From Pedobacter mucosus (GTDB lineage: Bacteria > Bacteroidota > Bacteroidia > Sphingobacteriales > Sphingobacteriaceae): a stretch of 64,000 nt of DNA. The stretch is from the NCBI RefSeq assembly GCF_022200785.1, contig NZ_CP087585.1:4402001-4466000 (forward strand). The letters run 5' to 3'. A program made the translations under genes and the position numbers. Below the pieces are notes generated by a model. It saw nothing but the letters and a program-made list of their open reading frames with translations. It was not told the origin of the DNA and did no database searches. Positions 54,847 through 63,633 of this stretch are shown here, piece after piece (positions within the stretch are counted from its first letter, which is position 1; each line of letters starts with the position of its first letter).

Positions 54847-55905
54847 ATGATTTCATTTTTCGAGGCTTCGCTTAAGCAACTTTCCATTCACCATACAGGT
54901 AATAAATTGCTTGATGAATATTTTAAATTATCTGATGCTCCCTTAAATATCGAAGATGAAATACTGAGTAATTTATTGATGCAGTATTTTTTGAAACCCT
55001 TTGAAAAGGTTAATGAGGTTTATCGGTTTTACCATCCAAATGAAAATTTACAACTAAATGAAGTCTTCCATTTTGCAAATGAGATTTTCGAAAACAACAA
55101 ACTTTTTCATGAAGATTCGCAGCAATTGGCGAAGTTTTTATATGACGTAGCCAACCACCCGAAAATAAAATCGGGCGAATTGTATGTGGCATATTTCGAA
55201 AAAGTACAAATTGAGGGCGAACAATTGGATGTTTTGGGAATCTTCAAATCAGAAACAAAAGATACTTATTTGAAGGTTTATCCAGAAGAAGATGGGTTTG
55301 GAATGAGTTATGAACAGGATGCCATCAGCATTAATAAATTAGATAAAGGTTGTTTGATTTTTAATGTCGATAAAGAAGATGGTTATAAGGTTGTGGTTCT
55401 CGATCAATCAAAAAGCAGCAATGAATCTGCCGTCTATTGGAAAGATGAATTTTTGAAATTGAGAATCAGAAATGATAGTTATAACCAAACGAACAATGTT
55501 TTGGGCGTTTATAAAAACTTTGTAACCCAAAAAATGGATGAAGATTATGAAATTAGCAAGGCTGATAAAATTGATCTTCTGAACCGTTCGATGAAGTATT
55601 TTAAGGAAAAAGATGCCTTTGATATTGAAGAATTTGGAAATGAAGTTATTGGAAATGCTGAAGGAATTGAGTCATTTAAAAATTATAAGAAAAACTATGA
55701 GGACGAGCTTGAAAGTCCGATTGCTGACCATTTTGAAATAGCAGAATCAGCGGTAAAAAAGCAAGCCCGGGCTTATAAAAGTGTATTAAAGTTGGATAAG
55801 AATTTCCATATCTACATTCATGGAAATAAGGATATGATCGAAAAAGGCTATGATGACGATAAAGCAATGAACTTTTATAAAGTTTATTTTAGGGAAGAGG
55901 AGTAA
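54847..55905 (+). CDS. nucleoid-associated protein, NdpA/YejK family
   Basis: 352 residues. The opening SLKQLSIHHTGNKLLDEYFKLSD, then SGELYVAYFEKVQIEGEQLDVLGIFKSE and the late CLIFNVDKEDGYKVVVLDQS and SMKYFKEKDAFDIEEFGNEV follow the 37-kDa nucleoid-associated protein family (NA37). The E. coli member YejK binds DNA and topoisomerase IV. Cytoplasmic, nucleoid-bound role expected. Monocistronic; the downstream side is the REP array. Confidence 0.88.
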   Translation: MISFFEASLKQLSIHHTGNKLLDEYFKLSDAPLNIEDEILSNLLMQYFLKPFEKVNEVYRFYHPNENLQLNEVFHFANEIFENNKLFHEDSQQLAKFLYDVANHPKIKSGELYVAYFEKVQIEGEQLDVLGIFKSETKDTYLKVYPEEDGFGMSYEQDAISINKLDKGCLIFNVDKEDGYKVVVLDQSKSSNESAVYWKDEFLKLRIRNDSYNQTNNVLGVYKNFVTQKMDEDYEISKADKIDLLNRSMKYFKEKDAFDIEEFGNEVIGNAEGIESFKNYKKNYEDELESPIADHFEIAESAVKKQARAYKSVLKLDKNFHIYIHGNKDMIEKGYDDDKAMNFYKVYFREEE

Positions 55906-55978
55906 TTAGTTACGCTATGTTAGAACGGTCGACCTTCAATATTTCATAGGGATCTTTAAGCTACAAGTCCATCTTTCT

Positions 55979-56149
55979 GTCTGTGAGGACACAGACCGAG
56001 GAGTCGGAAAAGAAAAGTAAGAGGTTTTTGAGTCCATGGTCTGTGTCCGCACAGACCATTATTATTAATGATTTTTTTATTTCTGTGAGGGCACTGACCA
56101 AGGAGGAGGGTATATTAATCAAATTCCATGGTCTGTGTCCTCACAGAAC
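55979..56149. repeat. 5' REP hairpin cluster (four elements) before the RAYT gene
   Basis: Four 18-20 base hairpins in alternating orientation: direct at 55979-55996 (GTCTGTG-AGGA-CACAGAC), inverted at 56038-56057 (loop TCCG), direct but degenerate at 56081-56099, inverted at 56130-56149 (loop TCCT). Spacers here are unlike those on the 3' side except for CCATGG before and ATTATTATTAATGA after the first inverted copy. Covers most of the 311-base gap after the NdpA-like gene. Confidence 0.85.
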
Positions 56150-56216
56150 ATAATTGTGATATCAAATATTCTGCAATAAACTTATTCATACTGTATTATA
56201 TTGACTACTTTTCAGT

Positions 56217-56777
56217 ATGGACACAGATATTTTCAAACAAAAACGTAATTCAAAAATGGTTATTGGTGAAATCTATTTTTGGACTGATACAATAAAAGAA
56301 TGGCTAAATGCTCTTGATAATGATAAATATAAAGTAGTTATAGTCGCCTGTTTAAAGGAACTTGTTGCAAGAAAAATGATTGAAGTGTATGCATTTGTTA
56401 TAATGCCAAATCATATCCATATTATTTGGGCAATGTTAAAGATGAACGGGAAGGAAATGCCATATGCAAGTTTCAATAAAATTACATCACATCAAATTTT
56501 TTCTGACATGAAGATTTCCAGTCCAAGAGATTTGATGAAATTCAAAGTTGATGATTCGGAACGAAATTATAGGCTCTGGCAAAGAGATCCGCTTGCAATT
56601 TTAATAGATAGCAAAGAAATGATCGAACAAAAAATTGATTATATTCATTTAAATCCATTACAGGAAAAATGGAACTTGTCTGCAATGCCGGAGGAATGCA
56701 AATGGTCATCTGCTAAGTTCTATTTAAATCGGAATAGCGAATTTAATTTTCTTACAGATTATCGGGAAGCATTTTGA
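56217..56777 (+). CDS. REP-associated tyrosine transposase (RAYT), IS200-like Y1 family
   Basis: 186 residues. HUH motif MPNHIHIIW (His66, His68) and the catalytic tyrosine helix QKIDYIHLNPLQEKW (Tyr142); preceding YAFVIMPN and following ECKWSSAKFYL are typical of the REP-associated Y1 transposases. Such proteins cut and join single-stranded DNA at REP hairpins. Domains look complete, with no frameshift. A TACTTTTC (7 of 8 to the -7 consensus) ends three bases before the ATG. It lies inside REP hairpins on both sides and has no terminal inverted repeats of a normal IS, so it is a domesticated or non-autonomous system. Confidence 0.93.
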   Translation: MDTDIFKQKRNSKMVIGEIYFWTDTIKEWLNALDNDKYKVVIVACLKELVARKMIEVYAFVIMPNHIHIIWAMLKMNGKEMPYASFNKITSHQIFSDMKISSPRDLMKFKVDDSERNYRLWQRDPLAILIDSKEMIEQKIDYIHLNPLQEKWNLSAMPEECKWSSAKFYLNRNSEFNFLTDYREAF

Positions 56778-56784
56778 TCTTTCT

Positions 56785-57329
56785 GTCTGTGAGGACACAG
56801 ACCGAGGAGTTGAATTCTGAGTCTTTATTCTGAAGTCATGAGTCTATTTCACTAAAGACTAAGTCTATTCCATGGTCTGTGTCCCCACAGACCATTATTA
56901 TTAATGATTTTTTTTCTTGCTGTGAGGACACAGACCGAGGAGTTGAATTCTGAGTCTTTATTCTGAAGTCATGAGTCTATTTCACTAAAGACTAAGTCTA
57001 TTCCAGGGTCTGTGTCCCCACAGACCATTATTATTAATGATTTTTTCTGTCTGTGAGCACACAGACCGAGGAGTCGAGTTCTGAGTATTTATCCTGAAGT
57101 CATGAGTCTATTCGACTACAGACTAATCTATTCCATGGTCTGTGTCCCCACAGACCATCATTATTAATGATTTTTTTCTGTCTGTGAGGACACAGACCGA
57201 GGAGTTGAATTCTGAGTTTTTATTCTGAAGTCATGAGTCTATTTCACTAAAGACTAAGTCTATTCCATGGTCTGTGTCCCCACAGACCATCATTGTTAAT
57301 AATTTTTTTCTGTCTGTGAGGACACAGAC
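56785..57329. repeat. 3' REP/BIME tandem array, nine hairpins
   Basis: Direct hairpins at 56785, 56918, 57049, 57180 and 57312 (7-bp stem GTCTGTG/CACAGAC, loop AGGA; one AGCA) alternate with inverted ones at 56874, 57007, 57137 and 57269 (loop TCCC in all four). The repeat period is 130-134 bases. Direct copies are followed by CGAGGAG; inverted ones are preceded by CCA(T/G)GG and followed by CATTATTATTAATGATTTTTT (or close variants). The spacer between direct and inverted copies (about 70 bases) is also well conserved. Fills the 602 bases between RAYT and the DUF58 gene. Confidence 0.95.
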
Positions 57330-57379
57330 CGAGGAGTTGAATGCTAAGTCTTTAGTCTAAAGTCGACTCTCGACTAAAA

Positions 57380-58726
57380 CTATATCCTTTGCTGTGCTTT
57401 AAGTGCTAAATATTGATTGATCACATTAATTGTCAATTTTTGAGGAGTAGTTAAAACGGAAAGAATTCCATATTTGTTCAGCTCTTTAACCATCAGTTTC
57501 TTTTCGTAAATAAATTTTTCAGCAATTGTTTTGTGGTAAATACTTTCTAAATCTTTTGCAGGTTGTTCACTCAAACTTTTTAATTCGGTGTTCTCAAAGA
57601 AAACCACCACTAACAAATGATATCTAGAAATTCTTTTTAAATAAGGCAATTGTCGATTTAGAGCCGAAATACTCTCGAAATTTGTGAAGAAAACGACTAA
57701 ACTTCTTTGCTTAATTACCGACCTAATGGATGCATATAAAGCTTCGAAATTACTTTCTAAATATCTTGTTTTCTCTTTATACAATACCTGCATAATGTGG
57801 CCAAGTTGAGAAGCTTTTTTCTCGGCAATTACCACTTTTCCTATCGTTTCAGATAAAGTAATTAAACCAGCTTTATCTTGTTTTAGCATCGCTACTTTCG
57901 ATAAGGCGACAGTTGCATTAATAGCATAATCAAGCAAACTTAAACCCTCAAATGGCATACGCATTGACCTCGACTTATCAATAACACAATAAATATTTTG
58001 CGATTTTTCATCTGTATAAGTATTCACCATTAAGCCGCCTTTTCTGGCCGTAGCTTTCCAATTTATGGTTCTAATATCATCACCGCCAACATAATTTTTA
58101 ATTTGATCGAACTCACTACTTTGTCCAACTTTGCGAATTTTCTTAATTCCAAATTCAGTTAACTGATGCGAAATGGCCATTAATTCGTACTGCCCCAAAT
58201 TTATAAAAGAGGGATAAACAGGAAGTACTTTTGCTCCATCAAAATTATAACGTTTGCTTATCAAGCCAATTGGAGAAGAAATGTAAGCTCTAATGAAACC
58301 AAAATCATACTCGCCACGCTTTGTAGGCCGGAGGTTGTAATGGATTGATTTTGTATCGGCAGATTTTAAATAAAGTTTGAAATCTTTATCACGAAGTTGA
58401 AATTGTTCAGGAACTTCATCAATAATCCTGGCATTAATCCCAAAGGAATAATAATTTTTTAGCTCAATTTGAATAGGATTTTCATCGCCGTTACTTAGCC
58501 TTTTAGTGGTAAATCTTTTAGCTTCAACGCCAGTTTTATTCCTATATAAAATAAAGATATCAGCAAGTAAGCACAATAATAAAACACCAATTGCAATTTC
58601 AGGAATATCTCCAAGCCAAATAAAAAAGAACTTCAGCAAAAACAACAATACACAAAAACCTAAGGCCATAAACAAGCGATCGTTTAGGAATAGATTGGTA
58701 TAATATTGATTGATTATTTTTTTCAA
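57380..58726 (-). CDS. DUF58 domain-containing membrane protein
   Basis: 448 residues: two close hydrophobic helices near the N-terminus (about 17-60), then a beta region and the DUF58 core with GGDDIRTINWKATARKGGLMVN, a von Willebrand-A-like YCVIDKSRSMRMPFEG (DxSxS metal site). The family works with MoxR ATPases. Start is TTG at 58726; no in-frame ATG upstream, and the next Met is residue 20. Last gene of the MoxR operon. Confidence 0.92.
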   Translation of the reverse strand: MKKIINQYYTNLFLNDRLFMALGFCVLLFLLKFFFIWLGDIPEIAIGVLLLCLLADIFILYRNKTGVEAKRFTTKRLSNGDENPIQIELKNYYSFGINARIIDEVPEQFQLRDKDFKLYLKSADTKSIHYNLRPTKRGEYDFGFIRAYISSPIGLISKRYNFDGAKVLPVYPSFINLGQYELMAISHQLTEFGIKKIRKVGQSSEFDQIKNYVGGDDIRTINWKATARKGGLMVNTYTDEKSQNIYCVIDKSRSMRMPFEGLSLLDYAINATVALSKVAMLKQDKAGLITLSETIGKVVIAEKKASQLGHIMQVLYKEKTRYLESNFEALYASIRSVIKQRSLVVFFTNFESISALNRQLPYLKRISRYHLLVVVFFENTELKSLSEQPAKDLESIYHKTIAEKFIYEKKLMVKELNKYGILSVLTTPQKLTINVINQYLALKAQQRI

Positions 58727-58774
58727 TTTTATGGTTTTTTTGGTAAAAAATTAAAGGCGTTGACTTGAATATTT

Positions 58775-59752
58775 TTACCTAGGAATCTCTATTTTTTTTA
58801 TGATTTGATTAACGATATCTGTAGTGGTTAAACCTTCCATTTCTTTTTCTGGAGAAAGCAAAATACGATGCGCAAGTACCGGAACGGCAACGGTTATAAT
58901 GTCGTCAGGTGTCACAAAATCACGGTTTTGGATCGCGGCTAAGGCTTTTGCGCTATGTACAATTGCTAACGACGCCCGTGGCGAAGCACCCAAATAAAGT
59001 GAAGGATTGTTGCGTGTTTCGTTTACAATTTTAGCAATAAACTCTAATAATTTTGGTTCAACAAATAAGCTTCGAATTATTGCTCTTGCTGATTGAATTT
59101 GCGCTACTGAAAGCACAGGTTTTACTTCATCCAAAAGTGATTTATTAATCAACGAATGTTGAGCAATAAGAATGGCCGTTTCCTCTTCTATGGTTGGATA
59201 TTTTACTTCAATTTTAAATAAAAAGCGATCTAATTGTGCTTCTGGCAATCTGTAAGTTCCTTCTTGCTCAATAGGATTTTGTGTGGCTAAAACCATAAAG
59301 GGTTCGTCCATTTGATAAGTCGTTCCATCAATGGTAACCTGGCGTTCTTCCATCACTTCGAACAACGCAGATTGCGTTTTAGCCGGGGCACGGTTAATTT
59401 CATCAACCAGAATAATACTACCAAAAATCGGACCTTTTCGAAATTCAAAATCACCTGTTTTAGTATTAAATATCGGCGTTCCTAATACATCGGAAGGCAT
59501 TAAATCGGGTGTAAACTGAATTCTGGAAAATGCTGCATCAATAGATTTAGCCAAAAGTTTAGCACTTAAAGTCTTTGCTACTCCAGGTACACCTTCAATT
59601 AATATGTGGCCATTTGCTAATATACCCACTATTAAAAAATCTATCACTTGTTTTTGTCCAACGATTATACTACCAAGCACGTTTCGAATTTGTTCTACAG
59701 CTAAATTCAATGCCGTTAAATCAGTGCGTTGGTTAAATTGTTCTTGCTCCAT
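58775..59752 (-). CDS. MoxR family AAA+ ATPase
   Basis: 325 residues: Walker A GVPGVAKTLSAK (about 56-67), Walker B ILVDEINRAPAK, sensor 1 MVLATQNPIEQEGTYRLPEAQLDRF and sensor 2 GASPRASL. MoxR proteins act as chaperones for complexes built with von Willebrand-A proteins such as the DUF58 protein encoded next, in the cytoplasm. It overlaps the DUF4350 gene by 20 bases, so translation is coupled. Confidence 0.95.
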   Translation of the reverse strand: MEQEQFNQRTDLTALNLAVEQIRNVLGSIIVGQKQVIDFLIVGILANGHILIEGVPGVAKTLSAKLLAKSIDAAFSRIQFTPDLMPSDVLGTPIFNTKTGDFEFRKGPIFGSIILVDEINRAPAKTQSALFEVMEERQVTIDGTTYQMDEPFMVLATQNPIEQEGTYRLPEAQLDRFLFKIEVKYPTIEEETAILIAQHSLINKSLLDEVKPVLSVAQIQSARAIIRSLFVEPKLLEFIAKIVNETRNNPSLYLGASPRASLAIVHSAKALAAIQNRDFVTPDDIITVAVPVLAHRILLSPEKEMEGLTTTDIVNQIIKKIEIPR

Positions 59753-60926
59753 TGCTTTGCGTAATTTTATAAAATTGTTCTATACTATGGTTTAAGTCGA
59801 TTAGTTGTCCATCACTTAAAGATTCCATTGTAGGTATTTGAATTAATTTGCTAGTAAGAGTTTTTGCGAAAACTTTATTTATACCACTTTTAAGCATTAA
59901 AAGATCCGCAAATTCATGGTCAATTTCATGTGTTTTAAGGTAATAGCGACTTCTTAAATATTCCAGAAAGTAATTGATTTTCTTTAGCGCAATATCCAAA
60001 TTATCTCTTTCATGATAATATACACTTCCAACAACGTTGGCAAATTCAACTGATGAATTTATGAATGGATCTGCAATTGGAATAATTCTTTGCTTGCGTT
60101 TAATATCGTAAAACACAAAAATTATCAAGCCAAAAATACTTAGGTAATAAGCATATTTTAATTCTGGATGTTGGAAGAAAACGCGTAAAATATCAGTACT
60201 TGCATCTTCCTTTGATGAAAAATAATTGTCGTAAAATACGCTTTTGCTATCTTTTATATAGCTTAAGGTTTTGCCTGCATATTCTGGTCCGTATTTATCA
60301 AATAAATTAAAATTGGTGTAAAAACCAGGTTCGGCAATAAGATAAAGTGCGCCCTTTCCATAATCATACTTCACAAAATTTGGTCTGCCTTGTTTATTGA
60401 TACCCAAAATTGTGGCCTTGCCTACATCTATCCTATTAAAAAACTGATCGCCAATTCCCTTTTCAAAACCATAATTTGCATCTGTTTTCAAATTTGGATT
60501 GGTAAAATTTACCGAACTTCCTTCAGTAGAAAATGAAGGTCTAGATTTAATTTTTAACTCTTTCTCTAAGTAATTTCCCAAATCGTAAGTGGCAATGAAA
60601 ACATTATTTCCAACATTCATATACTTTTTTATCTGCTCGAAATCTAGTTTACTAATGTTTGCTTTCTGAGCAATTATCAAATATGCACTATTTACTAAAT
60701 GCGAATTTTTAAGTAAAGTATAGATGGGTTTATTAGCGGTGCTGATACTTGCCTCAGGAAAAACATCTTTTAATTGGTTAAAAAAGATAAATGTACCATA
60801 AGGAATCTTGTCTTTTTTAGCATAGGTTGGAGACCAATCTGTTGGTGTTGGTTTATTGTATTGTGCAATAAGATAAATCAGTATCAACGTAAATCCGCCG
60901 ATTAAATATAGTTTATATCCTTTCAT
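59733..60926 (-). CDS. DUF4350 domain-containing membrane protein
   Basis: 397 residues: N-terminal membrane helix (about 6-24), an extracytoplasmic glutamine-amidotransferase-like domain (about 35-235, PYGTFIFFNQLKDVFP, NVFIATYDLGNY, GKGALYLIAEPGFYTNFNLF), a second helix (about 265-282) and a cytoplasmic helical tail. DUF4350 proteins occur in MoxR loci. Start overlaps the end of the DUF4129 gene by four bases (ATGA). Confidence 0.85.
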   Translation of the reverse strand: MKGYKLYLIGGFTLILIYLIAQYNKPTPTDWSPTYAKKDKIPYGTFIFFNQLKDVFPEASISTANKPIYTLLKNSHLVNSAYLIIAQKANISKLDFEQIKKYMNVGNNVFIATYDLGNYLEKELKIKSRPSFSTEGSSVNFTNPNLKTDANYGFEKGIGDQFFNRIDVGKATILGINKQGRPNFVKYDYGKGALYLIAEPGFYTNFNLFDKYGPEYAGKTLSYIKDSKSVFYDNYFSSKEDASTDILRVFFQHPELKYAYYLSIFGLIIFVFYDIKRKQRIIPIADPFINSSVEFANVVGSVYYHERDNLDIALKKINYFLEYLRSRYYLKTHEIDHEFADLLMLKSGINKVFAKTLTSKLIQIPTMESLSDGQLIDLNHSIEQFYKITQSNGARTI

Positions 60927-61648
60927 TTAATCTGATTATTAAAGTGATTAAATGATTGATTTATAGGTTCAAACTTTGATGCATTAATAGGGAAATCTCC
61001 GTACCAAATATAATCGAATTGATGGGTAAGTTCACTAAATGCAGATTTGAGTTCAGGTTTAGAAATTTCTGATAAATAGTTATAATTTGTTTTTTCTGGC
61101 TGCCATTTTATAATGCCTGCATCGCTTAGTTTTTTTAAGGTTCGTAAGTATAACAACCTTACCGATAAGCGATATTTTCCTTCAGCAATAAGTTTTTGTA
61201 ACTCTTTTTCATAATCTATTTCGTGGATGTTCTCATATAACACATCGCTGAGTGGCATAGATTCTTTTGACTTTTTACTAAATATTCTATCAGCCCCTAT
61301 TAGTTTGTAAATGATAAAAGCAACCACTGCAATACCTATTCCTATAAAAAAGAATTTAGAGATTGGATTTTCAGCAGCGCCAGAAAAAAGATTTCCTATA
61401 GTTTTCCAAAACCAGAACCAAAACCTATCCCAAAGCGAAAGTTGTTCGGTTTGTGCTTCATCGTACTTAAATTCTTTTTGATCTGCATAATTTCTAATTG
61501 CCTCTTTATTAAAGGTTGCAGGTGTTATTTTGCTGCTATCAATTTTCGCTGCTATTACTTTTTTTGAAGAATTTGGTTGCCCATAACCATTTATATTGTT
61601 TGCTAAAAACAATATAAATAAAAGGTATAAAAAGTGGTGTTTAAACAT
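60923..61648 (-). CDS. DUF4129 domain-containing membrane protein
   Basis: 241 residues with signal/anchor helix at the start, a Trp-rich amphipathic segment (LWDRFWFWFWKTIGNLF), a second membrane helix (about 100-117) and the DUF4129 core (EKELQKLIAEGKYRLSVRLLYLRTLKKL, LTHQFDYIWYG). Unknown function; usually between MoxR and SpoIIM-like proteins. TAATG overlap with the gene before it. Confidence 0.85.
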   Translation of the reverse strand: MFKHHFLYLLFILFLANNINGYGQPNSSKKVIAAKIDSSKITPATFNKEAIRNYADQKEFKYDEAQTEQLSLWDRFWFWFWKTIGNLFSGAAENPISKFFFIGIGIAVVAFIIYKLIGADRIFSKKSKESMPLSDVLYENIHEIDYEKELQKLIAEGKYRLSVRLLYLRTLKKLSDAGIIKWQPEKTNYNYLSEISKPELKSAFSELTHQFDYIWYGDFPINASKFEPINQSFNHFNNQIK

Positions 61649-62529
61649 TAATATTCCTCCGGACGAGTATCTATTGGCTTCTCCGTATTTCCAAAATGCG
61701 CTATACGCTCCATCAGTCCGGCGCTTTCTTTTTGCTCAACTAAGCTGAAATAAGATAGTGTTATGGTTACAATTGGAATAATTGTAAAAACCTGACAAAG
61801 AGATTGTAGCACCGTGGTAATGAGAGTGGCAGCGACAGAAATGTGTGGTGTATTATGGGTAAACACGCCAATCATGCTAAATATTGTTGATGGCAAAACA
61901 ATAAACGTCATGCAGGCATAAACAATAATCCACATTATAAATAAAGTTCCGAAAGTAATCCAAAAATTATCCTTAATTATTTTAAAGCTTCTGCCAAAAG
62001 AATAACCTAAACTTCCATTTTCAAATACCATTATTGGAAACATCATGGCTACAAAAGGGAAAAGATAAAAAAATGGAACAACACAAAAAAAGACGGATAC
62101 AATCAACATTAAAATCAAAAGAATTGAACTTCCAAAAACCCTAAAAAAGTAATATTTAAAATAGCCCAAAATCTCTTCATTTGTTGGAATCTGATTGCCT
62201 TTTTGAACATAAAGCGTAATGTATGAAAGGATAGCAACCGACATGCTTGCGTAACTTGCCAGAGAAAAAAGTATAGTCAGGAAATATTCAAACCCAAAAA
62301 CTTTTTCTGATCCAAAAATGGAAAAATTACGGTGGTTTCTAGTAATATCATTAACTACATTTAATGTTTTATACTGTTGCAATAACATGGTTAACATACC
62401 CGCAAGCACAAATAAGCCGCAAAAAATTAGATAGGTTTTAAGCAACGGTTTTAAATTTTGGCGTATAAATGTGAACGTGTCATTTATTACCTGACCAAAA
62501 TCTCTAACTTTTTTAAATTCGACTTTCAT
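61648..62529 (-). CDS. multi-pass membrane protein of the MoxR cluster
   Basis: 293 residues from MKVEFKKVRDFGQVINDTF (a start 20 codons upstream is rejected; it would overlap the SpoIIM-like gene). Six hydrophobic helices are seen, and the N-terminal KVRDFGQVINDTFTFIRQNLKPLLK resembles membrane domains of the GlpQ-like/DUF7544 type. No enzyme motif. It starts four bases inside the SpoIIM-like gene. Confidence 0.7.
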   Translation of the reverse strand: MKVEFKKVRDFGQVINDTFTFIRQNLKPLLKTYLIFCGLFVLAGMLTMLLQQYKTLNVVNDITRNHRNFSIFGSEKVFGFEYFLTILFSLASYASMSVAILSYITLYVQKGNQIPTNEEILGYFKYYFFRVFGSSILLILMLIVSVFFCVVPFFYLFPFVAMMFPIMVFENGSLGYSFGRSFKIIKDNFWITFGTLFIMWIIVYACMTFIVLPSTIFSMIGVFTHNTPHISVAATLITTVLQSLCQVFTIIPIVTITLSYFSLVEQKESAGLMERIAHFGNTEKPIDTRPEEY

Positions 62530-63485
62530 ATTGACTGTGATGAGCTTAATTTTTTGTGTAATGCTATTGGATAAATGATTACGTACCAAATGATAAATGC
62601 TGCGGAGGCAAGTAAAATTACCACACTTAATAACATAGGCATTTCTGTATGTCGGGTTACAAAACTTTCGAAAAATGCAGCAACTATAAATATTGGAATT
62701 AAGCCGATAACGATTTTTAATCCATCTTTTCCGCCTTTTAAAAATGATTCCATCCTTGTATAAGTTTTCGGAAATAAAATGCTGTTTCCTAATATTAAGC
62801 CTGCAGCACCTGCCAAAACAAGAGCAGAAATTTCTAGCGTTCCATGTATCCAGATAACCAATACGGATTGCAATCCTAAACCCTTACTGAAGAAGAAATA
62901 CTGGAAAGATCCAAGCATCACCCCGTTTCTAAAAAGCGAAAAAATTGCACCAAATGATAATAATATGCCTAATACGAAAGTAAATAAGGAGACAAAAATA
63001 TTATTTGCACCGATTTGAATAAACATTAATAGCGGATTTTGTTGTTTGTAAACACCAAAAGGATCGCCTTTAGAAATATTCTCGTTGGTCATATTTACAT
63101 ACTGGTCGCCTAATATCAATCGTAAAAAAGTATCATCGTATTTTGCTGATAACATTCCAATTAAGCAGGAAATAAAGAAGAATGCAAATGCATAAAAAAT
63201 TTGTTTCCTGTTTTGATAAAAAATTATAGGCAGTTCTGTTTTCCAGAAATATATAAATCTATTTGATTTTTCTTTCTTGTTTTTATAAACGGATTGATGC
63301 AGTTTGGCCGCTAATCCATTAAGGTAATCCGTTGTTTTAGACTGCGGATAAAATGTTTTAGCATAAGATAAATCATTGGTTATTTCAATAAAACGATTCG
63401 CCAATTCGTCAGGATTTGCCAATTGCATTTGATCGTAATGATTCCATTTCTCCGAATTCTGTTTAACGAATAATGCTTCTCTCAT
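62526..63485 (-). CDS. SpoIIM/stage II sporulation M-like membrane protein
   Basis: 319 residues: a cytoplasmic N-terminal helical part (about 1-100), then at least five membrane helices with NNIFVSLFTFVLGILLSFG, NGVMLGSFQYFF and IWIHGTLEISALVLAGAAGL, the family motif region (HGTLE). The organism is not a sporulator; SpoIIM-like proteins occur in MoxR clusters of many phyla. First gene of the six-gene operon, divergent from the RDD gene. Confidence 0.9.
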   Translation of the reverse strand: MREALFVKQNSEKWNHYDQMQLANPDELANRFIEITNDLSYAKTFYPQSKTTDYLNGLAAKLHQSVYKNKKEKSNRFIYFWKTELPIIFYQNRKQIFYAFAFFFISCLIGMLSAKYDDTFLRLILGDQYVNMTNENISKGDPFGVYKQQNPLLMFIQIGANNIFVSLFTFVLGILLSFGAIFSLFRNGVMLGSFQYFFFSKGLGLQSVLVIWIHGTLEISALVLAGAAGLILGNSILFPKTYTRMESFLKGGKDGLKIVIGLIPIFIVAAFFESFVTRHTEMPMLLSVVILLASAAFIIWYVIIYPIALHKKLSSSQSI

Positions 63486-63622
63486 GTATAGGGTTACTCA
63501 AATCTTGGGTTAAAATAGTTAAATTTTTATGGATACTAAAAATGTAAAAGATTAAATCTTTGCTGCAATTAGAATTTTTAATCTTTTTGAAGATTGCACC
63601 TACCTATATCATTAAAAAAAAT

Positions 63623-63630
63623 TATGTTTG
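63623..63630 (+). promoter_or_regulatory. putative -7 element abutting the RDD gene
   Basis: TATGTTTG, exact TAnnTTTG, ends three bases before the ATG at 63634. TTG further up is about 26 bases away, longer than usual. Confidence 0.4.
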
Positions 63631-63633
63631 ATT

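Noticed and set aside
56785..57329. CRISPR array
   Set aside because: Spacers are also conserved between units and repeats alternate in orientation; it is a REP/BIME array.
62526..63485. Evidence of sporulation from the SpoIIM-like gene
   Set aside because: SpoIIM-like proteins occur in MoxR clusters of non-sporulating phyla; nothing else in the window suggests sporulation.
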